This document shows, in pieces, positions 1 through 8,383 of a stretch of DNA of 33,121 nucleotides. Location: the NCBI GenBank assembly GCA_030613245.1, contig JAUWMI010000048.1:1-33121 (forward strand), read 5' to 3'. Position 1 is the stretch's first letter; every line of letters starts with the position of its first letter. A model generated the notes under the pieces. That model was not told the origin of the DNA and did no database searches. It saw nothing but the letters and a program-made list of their open reading frames with translations. A program made the translations under genes and the position numbers. Source of the stretch: Candidatus Sumerlaeota bacterium. GTDB taxonomy: Bacteria; Sumerlaeota; Sumerlaeia; MWCT01; JAUWMI01.

Positions 1-196
1 CAGCGTCGCGTAACGTTCCACGCCACCACGGGGTGGCGCTCTCGGGCCGAGCGCGGGGTGGGGCGCAGAGGCCCGGCATTGCTCGGTTCCCGCCCGTGAG
101 ACCCGTAACGGCTCGCGTCACCGGAGGGTTGGGAGTCGCAACAGAGTTTCGTAATACTGATCATTGAGACATCTTTCTCGAATATCTGGTCAGTGG
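1..196. other. GC-rich left edge, possible structured RNA
   Basis: The first ~140 bases are clearly richer in GC than the rest of the window and contain hairpins: a perfect 7-bp stem at 21-27/32-38 with a 4-base loop, a 6-bp stem CCGAGC/GCTCGG at 47-52/81-86, and a minus-strand stem GTGACG/CGTTAC with one G-U pair near 106-122. One plus-strand frame is open from the window edge to a TGA near 170, but its Arg/Gly-rich translation resembles no family I know. It may be the end of a structured RNA, a GC-rich repeat, or a gene tail. I could not match it to RNase P RNA, tmRNA, SRP RNA or a riboswitch. Confidence 0.3.
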
Positions 197-1009
197 CTAC
201 CGATGGTTAAAAAAGGCGATGGCGTCGCGTAGTTCCTCAATGGCAATAGTATTATTCTTGCACGGGCCTTCAGGGCGACGAGTCGGAATTGCCAGAATGG
301 GAATACGAGAGGCGACGTCGCGCAGCCCACTGACCAGGTCGCGTTCGCAAGCCACGGCCACAATGGCCGTAGGATTAATGCGGCGCACTTGATCGCGCGC
401 GGCTTCGCCGGTGTGTGCAATTGCTGACTCACAACCTTGTGCCTTGAGCAACTCAAGGGCTTGTTTTCGAATCTCACGTTCCAGGCATCTGGGCAACAGG
501 ACCAGAATTTTTTTCCGGGGCATTGCTTTAGTGCATGCTTTTGTAAGTTCGTTCGAGAGCTGGATGAACGAATTGCCAATCTGGTCGCGCGAGATGCCTG
601 CGGCATGGCTTATTTTGCCCAAAAGAATGGCGACAGAGGCAAGTTTGGGTGCTATCCGGCGCGAGAGCGCTGATGGGAGAACTCCGATCACCAGACATAC
701 CAGAAGGAGAAACATAAGCATTGCGGCTATCCCTATTACCGCAAGCAGCGCGACCATCGCCTGTGCAATCAGCGGCGCAGGTTCCTCAACCATGAGAAGT
801 ACGATGTAAGCAATGGTAACGAGACAGCCCAAAGCACCCAGGCCGACAAGGCCCAGCAGCGCGGTGAACAGAAACTTAGGCGCAGTGGTTGCTTCCTGAC
901 GGGAATCAATAATCCCATCCCAGTCGCGCCATTCGTGGCCTAGTTTGCGATCAGTTGGAGAAACGCTCTTTCTGGCCAAAAGAAGCTTGCCTTTGCAAAG
1001 GGATTTCAC
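197..1009 (-). CDS. Membrane protein with C-terminal DUF116 domain
   Basis: A 270-residue protein. Residues ~43-73 and ~80-113 form two hydrophobic membrane segments. The cytosolic C-terminal part (~150-270) matches the DUF116 pattern: a basic stretch followed by LPRCLE, a central VACERDLVSGL and a late RPEGPCKN. Cys residues lie in LPRC, QGCE, VACE and GPCK, as is usual for DUF116 and suggestive of metal or Fe-S binding. The biochemical role of the family is not established. It starts divergently from the glycosyltransferase gene, with ~200 bp between the two starts, and has no operon partner inside the window. The start ATG lies just after AAGTGAAATCC; a good Shine-Dalgarno is not obvious. 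Family assignment is fairly sure, function unknown. Confidence 0.8.
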   Translation of the reverse strand: MKSLCKGKLLLARKSVSPTDRKLGHEWRDWDGIIDSRQEATTAPKFLFTALLGLVGLGALGCLVTIAYIVLLMVEEPAPLIAQAMVALLAVIGIAAMLMFLLLVCLVIGVLPSALSRRIAPKLASVAILLGKISHAAGISRDQIGNSFIQLSNELTKACTKAMPRKKILVLLPRCLEREIRKQALELLKAQGCESAIAHTGEAARDQVRRINPTAIVAVACERDLVSGLRDVASRIPILAIPTRRPEGPCKNNTIAIEELRDAIAFFNHR

Positions 1010-1206
1010 TTAAAAAGATACTGTTTGTATAAATAATAACTCTCTGTTTTTAAGTGCTTTTAGCGGATTTTGCAAGCTGAAACTGGCGAGCATGACTGCT
1101 ATAGCAAGGATATTGCGGGTAAGCAGCGCATCGGGCAGCGATCTGTGGTTAGATAGAACCAGATGAAGTGCAACGACGTGCGAAAGGCTCGTTCGTGCTT
1201 TCTGAT

Positions 1207-2121
1207 ATGTCAATGTTATCGGTAATTATCCCAACATTCCAACGCCCGACGCTGCTTAAGCAATGTCTTAAATCTATCGTGCAGCAGTCTGTGCCCTTCG
1301 AGTCGTTTGAGGTACTCGTAGTGGATGACGGCGTGGATGCTGAGACGCGCAATGTGGTGGTGGATCTAAAAGCGCGAAGTGGTCTGCCAGTGCGCTACGA
1401 GGGTCTTGAGAAGCGAGGGCCTGCATTTGCACGGAACTGGGCGATTGATGCAGCGCAGGGCGAGATTCTGTTGTTTTTAAACGATGACGTTGTGCTGACG
1501 CCGGAGCACTTTGCCGGGCATCTTTGCTATCATGAGGCAAGCCCGGGGCATGCGGTGCGAGGCCATACGCGGTGGCATCCAGAGGTTCTCAGCACTTCAT
1601 TTATGAGCTGGGTGGCGCAAACCGTGCTTTTCTATTATCTCATCACAGATTACCGCGATATCGGGTACGAATACTTTCACACGTTGGACCTTTCCATCCA
1701 TCGCACGTGGCTGCGTGATGATCGCTTTAGTCTGGATTTCACAGATGCGTCGTTTGAAGATACGGAGCTGGGATATCGTTTGATGAGGAAAGGGTTGAAG
1801 CTGGCGTTTGCGCCCGATGTGATATCGTATCATTGTCACTCCTATACACCGAAGCAATTCTTCGATAAGGCGCGAATCAATGGGCGTAATGCCGTGACAC
1901 TGGTGGAGAAGCAGCCAGAGCTCTATGACCGGATTATCGGATTGTTCTTGGCGACGTTGCAAGGCCAGAAGCTACTGAAGCTTGCTGGTCTGTTTGTTTG
2001 TGGAAAGCGTCGTACACCGTCATACTGGTCAACATTGTATGACTATGTGTATGCGCGAGAGGTGCTGAAGAGACGACCGGATCTGGCGGGCCGAATACCC
2101 GGCTGGCCGCAAGCAAGGTAA
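1207..2121 (+). CDS. Family 2 glycosyltransferase
   Basis: This GT-A fold glycosyltransferase would transfer a sugar from a nucleotide donor to a cell-surface glycan or lipid on the cytosolic face of the membrane. The N-terminus has the family 2 start SVIIPTFQRP, then VLVVDDGVD (nucleotide-binding Asp pair), FARNWAI and FLNDDVVL, whose Asp pair is the DXD-like metal site. A further acidic patch, DASFEDTELGYRL (about residue 190), is the usual acceptor/catalytic-base region. I chose the ATG at 1207 because the family motif begins four residues later; an in-frame ATG at 1168 would add 13 residues unlike the family. No strong ribosome site is seen for either. The donor sugar and acceptor cannot be told. 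It lacks membrane segments. Confidence 0.85.
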   Translation: MSMLSVIIPTFQRPTLLKQCLKSIVQQSVPFESFEVLVVDDGVDAETRNVVVDLKARSGLPVRYEGLEKRGPAFARNWAIDAAQGEILLFLNDDVVLTPEHFAGHLCYHEASPGHAVRGHTRWHPEVLSTSFMSWVAQTVLFYYLITDYRDIGYEYFHTLDLSIHRTWLRDDRFSLDFTDASFEDTELGYRLMRKGLKLAFAPDVISYHCHSYTPKQFFDKARINGRNAVTLVEKQPELYDRIIGLFLATLQGQKLLKLAGLFVCGKRRTPSYWSTLYDYVYAREVLKRRPDLAGRIPGWPQAR

Positions 2122-2239
2122 ATCCACGGCTTTCTCGCGCAGGAAACCAAGTATAAGCGGAGACGCAAGCAAAGCAGGAGCACGTGCTTTTGCAGGCGAT
2201 ATAGTATAGGGTAGGGACGAAGGAGGATCAAAAATTATC

Positions 2240-2857
2240 ATGTCCAGTAAAGTAGAAAAGGTCAGAGCGTTGCTTGAGGGAAATAATATTGTAACGGAGT
2301 ATTTCGAGCAGGCCGAGGAGGCGTGCAAAGCAGTGCTCGCTGCGATTCCGGACAATGCGACTGTTGGATTGGGCGGCTCGACCACGGTTAAGCAAATCGG
2401 GCTTCTTGATGCCCTGAGGCAGCGCAAGCTACGGGTTTTTGATCAGTATGCCGAGGGACTTTCAGCACAAGAGTCAGCGCAACGGCGCAGGGCAGGCCTG
2501 ACCGCAGAATATTACATCACCAGTACCAATGCAATTACTGAAGACGGTCAGCTGGTGAATGTGGACGGGATTGGAAACCGAGTGGCGGCACAGATTTTCG
2601 GGCCACGTCATGTCTTTATTGTAGCGTCAACGCATAAGATCGTCAAAGATGTCCCGGCAGCTCTTGAGCGTATTCGTACGGTCGCTGCACCAGCGAATGC
2701 GAAGCGACTGAAGCTAGCAACACCATGTGCACAAGGAGAGGGCTGTGAAGAATGCCCGGCCGAGCTGCGCATGTGCAATGCTACGGTGATCATACATCGC
2801 CAGCATACGAAAGGCCGGATGAAGGTGTTTTTTATTAAAGGGAACTACGGTTTTTAA
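2240..2857 (+). CDS. LUD-domain (LutC-like, DUF162) protein
   Basis: A 205-residue LUD domain protein, the family of LutC/YkgG-type proteins linked to lactate utilisation. Visible signatures are VGLGGSTTVKQIGLLDALR (~41-59), TSTNAITEDGQLVNVDGIGNR (start and end of the binding cleft, ~96-116) and IFGPRHVFIVAS. The end carries a Cys cluster CX5CX2CX6C (residues ~170-190) typical of this stand-alone LUD subgroup, which might bind a metal. AGGAGG at 2221-2226 is the ribosome site. LutC normally works with LutA and LutB iron-sulfur proteins; here the only such candidates are glcD/glcF, 10 kb away and on the other strand, so a link is only possible. The exact reaction is unknown. Confidence 0.85.
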   Translation: MSSKVEKVRALLEGNNIVTEYFEQAEEACKAVLAAIPDNATVGLGGSTTVKQIGLLDALRQRKLRVFDQYAEGLSAQESAQRRRAGLTAEYYITSTNAITEDGQLVNVDGIGNRVAAQIFGPRHVFIVASTHKIVKDVPAALERIRTVAAPANAKRLKLATPCAQGEGCEECPAELRMCNATVIIHRQHTKGRMKVFFIKGNYGF

Positions 2858-2866
2858 GTCAAAGAC

Positions 2867-2896
2867 AGTTCATCCAGCGGCTTGTGGGGATGAACT
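2867..2896. terminator. Hairpin behind the LUD gene
   Basis: A perfect 9-bp inverted repeat, AGTTCATCC at 2867-2875 and GGATGAACT at 2888-2896, begins 9 bases after the LUD stop codon. There is no T-run behind it on the plus strand, so it is not a standard intrinsic terminator; it may stabilise the 3' end of the mRNA or be a protein-binding site. Confidence 0.4.
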
Positions 2897-3040
2897 CGAC
2901 GTAGGACTTAGTAGAGGAGTTAGGTGGAATTTTTCGGAAGGAAAGAGCAGACATACAACCCAGAGATCCGGAACGAAATCTCGGAAACGTCATGAAGACC
3001 TGGCGTGATCCATGAAATTACTGTGGAGGTGAGGCAGATT

Positions 3041-3259
3041 ATGAAGGAGTGTTTTGGTGTACGGTTTGGCCACTTTTTCGAAGACAAAGTGTCTGACTAT
3101 GAGGAGCGTAGTCAGTGCTATCAGTGTGAGGACTTTGAGAAATGTTACAAGTTATCACTGATCAAAGCCCTCTATGGGTTGCGGATGGAAATACGCAACG
3201 GTGTACGTGGGATTCGCAATTCGCTTGGTGGAAGTCATTCCGAATCCCCATTTGGGTAA
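3041..3259 (+). CDS. Small Cys-containing hypothetical protein
   Basis: A 72-residue reading frame that I do not recognise. Its start is supported by a strong ribosome site, GGAGGTGAGG at 3025-3034, 6 bases before the ATG. The N-terminal half carries CYQCEDFEKC (CX2CX5C), a small metal-site-like cluster with one more Cys at position 4; the second half is basic with a predicted helix (residues ~32-50). An in-frame ATG at 3005 would add 12 residues but ignores the good ribosome site. It lies between the LUD gene and adenosine deaminase, each separated by more than 180 bp, so it is probably a single-gene unit. Zinc or Fe-S binding is inference from Cys spacing only. Confidence 0.55.
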   Translation: MKECFGVRFGHFFEDKVSDYEERSQCYQCEDFEKCYKLSLIKALYGLRMEIRNGVRGIRNSLGGSHSESPFG

Positions 3260-3570
3260 TCATGCAGTTTAGCATTGGCGATGGGCTTACGGCTCAGGAT
3301 AAGGCAAAATGTGGCCAACAACGAAACGCGATTGTGTCTGCTTTTTGAGACATGCGCGCAGGTGCATCTTATGAGGTTGAAACGAGGATGGATAACATAA
3401 TAGAGGCTAGGGGAATAATAATTTGCTTGACCTGGAGGGAAATGTGGGATTAAATATTTAGTTTAAATAGCTTTGGGGGGAAAGCGGGATATTTTTCGTT
3501 TTGAGCCTACAGTCCCGAGATCAGGGGATATGGCTTGGTCTTCTGAATCTTAAGGAAAAGTTGCGTAAGT
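3260..3570. other. Intergenic stretch upstream of adenosine deaminase
   Basis: No convincing gene is seen. Overlapping short frames have no ribosome site and no family resemblance. The second half is AT-rich and carries the promoter-like pair listed at 3427-3455. The rest shows nothing I can assign. Confidence 0.5.
3427..3455 (+). promoter_or_regulatory. Candidate sigma-70 type promoter of add
   Basis: TTGACC at 3427-3432 (5 of 6 to the consensus), a 17-base spacer, then TTAAAT at 3450-3455 (4 of 6). It lies ~115 bases upstream of the adenosine deaminase start in AT-rich DNA. Pattern match only. Confidence 0.4.
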
Positions 3571-4626
3571 ATGGAATTGACCGAAGAATTTTTGCGTCAG
3601 TTACCCAAAACAGACCTGCACTGTCATCTGGATGGATCGCTGCGCATCAGTACGATTCTCGAGTTGGCAGAACAGCACAAGATTAAGTTGCCGGCAGAGG
3701 ATCCAGATAAACTGAAGCAGCTGCTGCTGATGGGAGAGCATTGCAAGAGCCTTGAGGATTATCTGAAGGCGTTTGAGCTAACATTGTTGGTGATGCAAGA
3801 TACCGAGTCGTTAAGGCGGGTGGCGTATGAATTGGTGGAAGACGTTTCGAAAGAGAACGTCTGGTATATCGAAGTACGCTATTCGCCGATCCTTCACGTG
3901 CGCAAGGGCTCTAAGTTGACACACGTTGTCGAGGCAGTGCTCGAAGGGCTGAAACAAGGGGAGAAGGATTTCGGAGTCAAAACGGGAGTGATTCTCTGTG
4001 GAATGCGCGACATCAGTCCGGATGTCTCAATTGAACTGGCAGAGCTGTGTTTGGCGTATAAATTTCGTGGTGTGGTGGCCTTTGATCTTGCGGGGATTGA
4101 AGAGAATTATCCGGCGAAGAAACATCGTGAGGCATTTTACCTCATTCTGAATAATAATATTAACTGTACCGCACATGCGGGCGAGAGCTACGGCCCGGAA
4201 AGCATTAGCCAGGCGTTACATTACTGCGGCGCACACCGGATAGGCCATGGAACGCGTTTAAAGGAAGATGGTGATTTGCTGAATTACATCAACGATCACC
4301 GTGTACCGCTTGAGATTTGTCTATCAAGCAACGTCCATACCAAAGTAGTTTCTGATTACAAGCATCACCCACTGCGGTTTTACTACGACTACGGCCTGCG
4401 CGTTACTTTGAACACCGACAATCGGCTTATGTCAGATACGACAGTCACCAAGGAGCTATATCTGGCAGCGAAGCACCTTGATTTCACCCTGGATGAAATG
4501 AAAGACATTATCATCTTCGGATTCAAGAGCACGTTTCTGGGATACCGGGACAAGGTGAAGCAGCTGAATGCTGCGCTGAAGCGCCTGCACGAGATTCAAT
4601 CTCCGATTACCGAAGAAAAGCTATAA
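3571..4626 (+). CDS. add: Adenosine deaminase
   Basis: A cytosolic zinc enzyme that deaminates adenosine (and deoxyadenosine) to inosine in purine salvage. The 351-residue length is typical. Zinc and catalytic residues are all in place: H17 and H19 in DLHCHLDGS, H202 in HAGE with catalytic E205, H226 in HRIGHG, and D283 in LNTDNRLMS. The CLSSN strand (~250-254) is also conserved. The start ATG follows AAGGAAAAG at ~3551, a usable ribosome site. It appears to be a single-gene unit with its own promoter. Some family members act on other substrates such as N6-modified adenines or aminofutalosine; the NTDNRLMS signature favours true adenosine deaminase. Confidence 0.93.
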   Translation: MELTEEFLRQLPKTDLHCHLDGSLRISTILELAEQHKIKLPAEDPDKLKQLLLMGEHCKSLEDYLKAFELTLLVMQDTESLRRVAYELVEDVSKENVWYIEVRYSPILHVRKGSKLTHVVEAVLEGLKQGEKDFGVKTGVILCGMRDISPDVSIELAELCLAYKFRGVVAFDLAGIEENYPAKKHREAFYLILNNNINCTAHAGESYGPESISQALHYCGAHRIGHGTRLKEDGDLLNYINDHRVPLEICLSSNVHTKVVSDYKHHPLRFYYDYGLRVTLNTDNRLMSDTTVTKELYLAAKHLDFTLDEMKDIIIFGFKSTFLGYRDKVKQLNAALKRLHEIQSPITEEKL

Positions 4627-4725
4627 TCCGCGCTGTTATGGATGTTGCGCGCCCTTCCAGTTGTTATGTCACCGAATGTTTCTTCGCTGTAGGCTGAGCG
4701 TTTCGTAATGAAGCCCTCGGCTAGT

Positions 4726-5416
4726 CTACGATTCCACGACCAGGAAGCAGTTCCTGCAAGGTATGAATCTCAAAATCGGGAGATTCGGACCCAGGCGGGC
4801 GCAGGGCTTGTGTTGGATTATACCAGACCACTGTAAGAGAGGCCCCTTTTGCGCCAATGACGTCTTCTCTGTATGAGTCGCCAACGTAGAGAACGTCGGA
4901 AGGGGCAAGCGCTGCGGTTCTCAGCGCGCAGTGAAAGATACCCCGACTGGGGTGTAAAAGGTTGGCATCCTGGTATCAGATGATGGATGAGATAAAGGGG
5001 GCAAGAGGAGAGGCTTTTACTTTACGAGTTTGAACATCGCGTGCGCCGTTAGTAATGATGCCAAGGCGGCAAAGCGCAGCCAATTGCTCGGCCACGGTGG
5101 CGGCATGTGGCATAAGGTGGCATTCGCTTGCGTATAGTGAGAGATATGTGGTACTCAGTTGCTGCGCATCAAGTGTTGTAAGTCCCAGCATGCGCAGTGA
5201 GCGTTCGAAGCGTTGAATCCGCATGTCGCTGAGGCTGATCTTGTTGGCAAGATATAAATCCCAAACAGCCTGATTATGCACACGATAAATCGTGTAGAAT
5301 GTCTCAAAGCACAACTCGACGCTCTGGCACAAAGCCCGAATAGCTGCAGCCTGGGCCTTCGTATGATCCCAGAGTGTATTATCAAGATCAAAGAAGATGG
5401 CTTTCCACATTGGCAT
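4726..5416 (-). pseudogene. HAD-family phosphatase interrupted by in-frame TGA
   Basis: A haloacid-dehalogenase-type phosphatase, YjjG-like. The first part (5416 down to 4979) has the nucleophile motif FFDLDNTLW just after the start, a helical cap region, and the motif II region LGIITNGA. It stops at a TGA at 4976-4978. The same frame continues without shift to a TAG just beyond 4729, giving HPSRGIFHCAL, the motif IV region LYVGDSYREDVIGAKGAS and VVWYNP. The gene is therefore whole except for one stop codon. The usual motif III Lys (KPD context) reads HPS, a second sign of decay. The start at 5416 or 5410 is preceded by AAGGA. A sequencing error or readthrough is possible, but decay is simplest. 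It converges with add and diverges from uvrA. Confidence 0.75.
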
Positions 5417-5508
5417 TCGCAAGATTTCCTTCATGTAAATGGACGTAATAATTCCCGGCAAAAATCTGTTTCGCAAGGCAAAAGTGGTGTGATAAGAGGT
5501 GTTTTCAG

Positions 5509-5538
5509 TTGCCCACTTCTGGGGATTTCTGCTATATG
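5509..5538 (+). promoter_or_regulatory. Weak candidate promoter of uvrA
   Basis: TTGCCC at 5509-5514, an 18-base spacer, and TATATG at 5533-5538 preceded by an extended TGN element (5530-5532). It lies in the divergent gap ~65 bases upstream of the uvrA start. Pattern match only. Confidence 0.3.
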
Positions 5539-5603
5539 ATTTTTACAATGCAGAAAGAATGGATCTAATCTGTTGGAAAATGAGCCAGTGGGTGTAAGAG
5601 ACA

Positions 5604-8360
5604 ATGATGCGCTGTATTGAGGTTGTTCGCGCACGGACGAACAATTTAAAGGGGATTTCGTGTAAGATTCCCCACGGTCAGTTGACCGTGATCACGGGGG
5701 TATCTGGATCCGGGAAATCTTCGCTCGCCTTTGACACGCTTTACGCCGAGGGGCAGCGGCGCTACGTTGAGTCGCTATCAACTTATGCACGGCAGTTTAT
5801 TGAGCGCATGCAGCGGCCGGACGTGGATATGATTAACAACATTCCACCGGCAATAGCACTGGAGCAGAAAAACAAGGTCAAGAATGCGCGCTCCACTATT
5901 GGTACGGCAACGGAGATCAACGATTACTTGCGGCTTCTGTTTGCGAAACTTGGAAAGACGATTTGTCCGGATTGTCGGCGTGAGGTAAGCAAGACCACAC
6001 CGGAGTCCGCTACAGATGTGCTTATGCAATTAGCTCGAGGCACGCGACTCTACGTTCTCGCGCCGGTGATCGTTGGGAAGCGGTCAAATCTGCGGTCTGT
6101 CCAGGCAGAAATGGCTCGCGCAGGATTTACACGGCTTTTCGTTGACGGCTCGGTACAGGAGTTTAGTGAGGTGTCGTCGAAGCGGCTGAGACGAGCCAAG
6201 AGTTTACTCGTGGTGATTGACCGATTGGCCGTGTCGTCATCTGTACGGAGCCGGTTGAACGATTCATTGGAAATGGCATTTCGCGTTGGCAGGGGATCGG
6301 TGGAGATCCGTACAACAAAGGATGAACGGTACCGGTTTCACGCCGGTTTTGTCTGCAACGACTGCGGGCAAGCGTTCAAAGAACCAGAGCCGCAGCTCTT
6401 CTCGTTTTACAATCCACTTGGGGCCTGCCCGAGCTGTCAGGGCTTTGGCCGAATTATTGGTCTTGACCTGGACAAGGTGATCCCGAATACGCGGTTGTCG
6501 CTTAACGACAGGCCCATCGTGGCGTGGAACACGCCAGCCTACAGTGAGATGTACGATTACATGGCTGAAAGTACTCGTCGGTATGGTATTCCCTGGGATG
6601 TGCCGTTCGAGCAGTTGAACAAGCGGCATCGGGAGATCATCATCAAAGGGCGTGGGGATTTTTGTGGCATTAAAGGGTTCTTTGGCTGGCTGGAGAGTAA
6701 ACGCTACAAGGTGCACGTACGGGTGATGCTGGCGCGGTTTCGAGGCTATTCGCCATGTCCGGATTGTCGAGGCACGCGGCTTGTGCCCGAAGCCCTCAAC
6801 GTGTTCGTGCAGGGTCGAGCCATTGCTGATCTCTGGGCGATGAGTATTAAAGAGCTCAGGCCGTTCTTTGATGGGTTGCCGCTGAGCCGGCAGGATGTCG
6901 ACGCTGTGGGGCGCATTGTTCAGGAAATCCGAAGTCGTTTGCGCTATCTTGATGACGTAGGACTGGGGTATTTGACGCTGGATCGCCAGACCAGGACTCT
7001 GAGCGGTGGCGAGACTCAGCGCATTAACCTGGCGACAGCACTTGGCAGTGCTCTGACTGACACGCTGTACGTGCTGGATGAGCCGACTGTTGGGCTGCAT
7101 CCGCGCGATACCCGACGGTTGCTGCGCATTCTGAAGGCGCTGCAGCGCAATGATAACGCAGTAGTGGTTGTGGAGCACGACCTGGATATTATCCGCGCGG
7201 CAGACCGAATCATTGATCTTGGGCCTCAGGCTGGTGAACACGGCGGAGAGATAGTGTTTGAAGGCCCGTTTGAGCAGCTGAAAACGTGTACCCGCTCACA
7301 GACAGCGGAATGGATGGATGGTGCGTTTCGCAGACCACTGCCTGATCGCCATCGCAAGCCAAAAGGATCATTGGTGGTGAAGGGTGCACGGCAGAACAAT
7401 CTGAAAGGAATTGACGTCAGGATACCGCTTGGGGTATTGGCGTTCGTCACAGGAGTATCGGGGTCAGGGAAATCTACTTTAGTTCAAGATGTTCTGTATG
7501 CGGGCTATAAGAAGTTGCGGGGCGAGAGCACGCTCGACGTGGGAACGCATGATGCACTCATTGGCGTGGAGCAGATTGATGATATGATTCTGGTTGATCA
7601 GACCCCTATCGGGCGGTCGATTCGCTCGAATCCAGTTACCTATAGTAAAGCGTATGATGAAATGCGGCGGCTGATGGAACAGACCGTGGGCGCGCGGCGC
7701 GAGGGAGTGCGGGCAAGAGACTTCTCGTTCAATGTGCCTGGTGGACGCTGTGAGGCGTGCGAAGGTACAGGCATAACAACTGTTGATATGTACTTTCTCG
7801 CTGATGTCACGGTGGTATGCGATACGTGCAATGGCAAACGGTTCCAGGATCGCATTCTGGCAGTTCGTTACAAGGGTAAGAGCATTGTTGATATTCTCAA
7901 TATGACCGTGAGCGAGGCGCTTGAGTTCTTTAACGACAAGCCTAGACTGGTGAGGGCTTTAGATCCCCTTGCTCAAGTAGGGCTGGGGTACCTGCGGCTT
8001 GGTCAGAGCACAGCGACATTAAGCGGGGGGGAAGCCCAGCGGTTAAAACTCGCCAGCTACCTCACTACTACCCACAGAACAGGCCGTTGCCTGATGCTGT
8101 TCGATGAGCCGACCACGGGTCTTCATCCTGCAGATCTTCAAGTGCTGATTTCGGTATTTGAAAAGATGATCAACGGAGGCTATTCGGTGCTTGTAATTGA
8201 GCACAATCTCGAGCTCATCAGTCATGCAGATTATATTATTGATCTCGGACCTGAAGGTGGGGAGGCGGGAGGCCGTGTTGTGGCAGAAGGGCCTATACCG
8301 GCAATTCTGGCATGTCCGCGGTCACACACAGGCCGCTATTTGCGATCGCGCTTTACGTAG
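5604..8360 (+). CDS. uvrA: Excinuclease ABC subunit A (UvrA)
   Basis: The damage-sensing ATPase of nucleotide excision repair, which dimerises, loads UvrB at lesions and leaves. At 918 residues it is near full length. It has two ABC modules: Walker A GVSGSGKSS at ~32-40 and ~617-625, signature LSGGE at ~466 and ~806, and Walker B LYVLDEPT and LMLFDEPT. The insertion after the first CPDC (~130-250), where the UvrB-binding domain sits, is present, so this is not the short UvrA2 type. Zinc-type Cys pairs include CNDC/CPSC in module 1 and CEAC/CDTC (~717 and ~741) in module 2. GRSIRSNPVTY is conserved. ATGATG at 5604 offers two adjacent starts. A transglutaminase-like gene follows after 23 bases. 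uvrB and uvrC are not in the window. Confidence 0.93.
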   Translation: MMRCIEVVRARTNNLKGISCKIPHGQLTVITGVSGSGKSSLAFDTLYAEGQRRYVESLSTYARQFIERMQRPDVDMINNIPPAIALEQKNKVKNARSTIGTATEINDYLRLLFAKLGKTICPDCRREVSKTTPESATDVLMQLARGTRLYVLAPVIVGKRSNLRSVQAEMARAGFTRLFVDGSVQEFSEVSSKRLRRAKSLLVVIDRLAVSSSVRSRLNDSLEMAFRVGRGSVEIRTTKDERYRFHAGFVCNDCGQAFKEPEPQLFSFYNPLGACPSCQGFGRIIGLDLDKVIPNTRLSLNDRPIVAWNTPAYSEMYDYMAESTRRYGIPWDVPFEQLNKRHREIIIKGRGDFCGIKGFFGWLESKRYKVHVRVMLARFRGYSPCPDCRGTRLVPEALNVFVQGRAIADLWAMSIKELRPFFDGLPLSRQDVDAVGRIVQEIRSRLRYLDDVGLGYLTLDRQTRTLSGGETQRINLATALGSALTDTLYVLDEPTVGLHPRDTRRLLRILKALQRNDNAVVVVEHDLDIIRAADRIIDLGPQAGEHGGEIVFEGPFEQLKTCTRSQTAEWMDGAFRRPLPDRHRKPKGSLVVKGARQNNLKGIDVRIPLGVLAFVTGVSGSGKSTLVQDVLYAGYKKLRGESTLDVGTHDALIGVEQIDDMILVDQTPIGRSIRSNPVTYSKAYDEMRRLMEQTVGARREGVRARDFSFNVPGGRCEACEGTGITTVDMYFLADVTVVCDTCNGKRFQDRILAVRYKGKSIVDILNMTVSEALEFFNDKPRLVRALDPLAQVGLGYLRLGQSTATLSGGEAQRLKLASYLTTTHRTGRCLMLFDEPTTGLHPADLQVLISVFEKMINGGYSVLVIEHNLELISHADYIIDLGPEGGEAGGRVVAEGPIPAILACPRSHTGRYLRSRFT

Positions 8361-8383
8361 TGAGCTATCAGCAGGAGACTGGT

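Noticed and set aside
3142-3348. 68-residue frame overlapping the small Cys protein
   Set aside because: No ribosome site; the overlapping 3041 frame has a strong one and a Cys motif.
4976-4978. TGA read as selenocysteine in the HAD gene
   Set aside because: HAD phosphatases have no selenocysteine at this place, no SECIS-like hairpin was evident, and the nearby loss of the motif III Lys fits decay.
6264-7241. 325-residue minus-strand frame within uvrA
   Set aside because: Antisense shadow; UvrA motifs run through the plus strand here.
5604-8360. UvrA2-type paralogue
   Set aside because: The region of the UvrB-binding domain (~130-250) is retained and the length is near that of normal UvrA.
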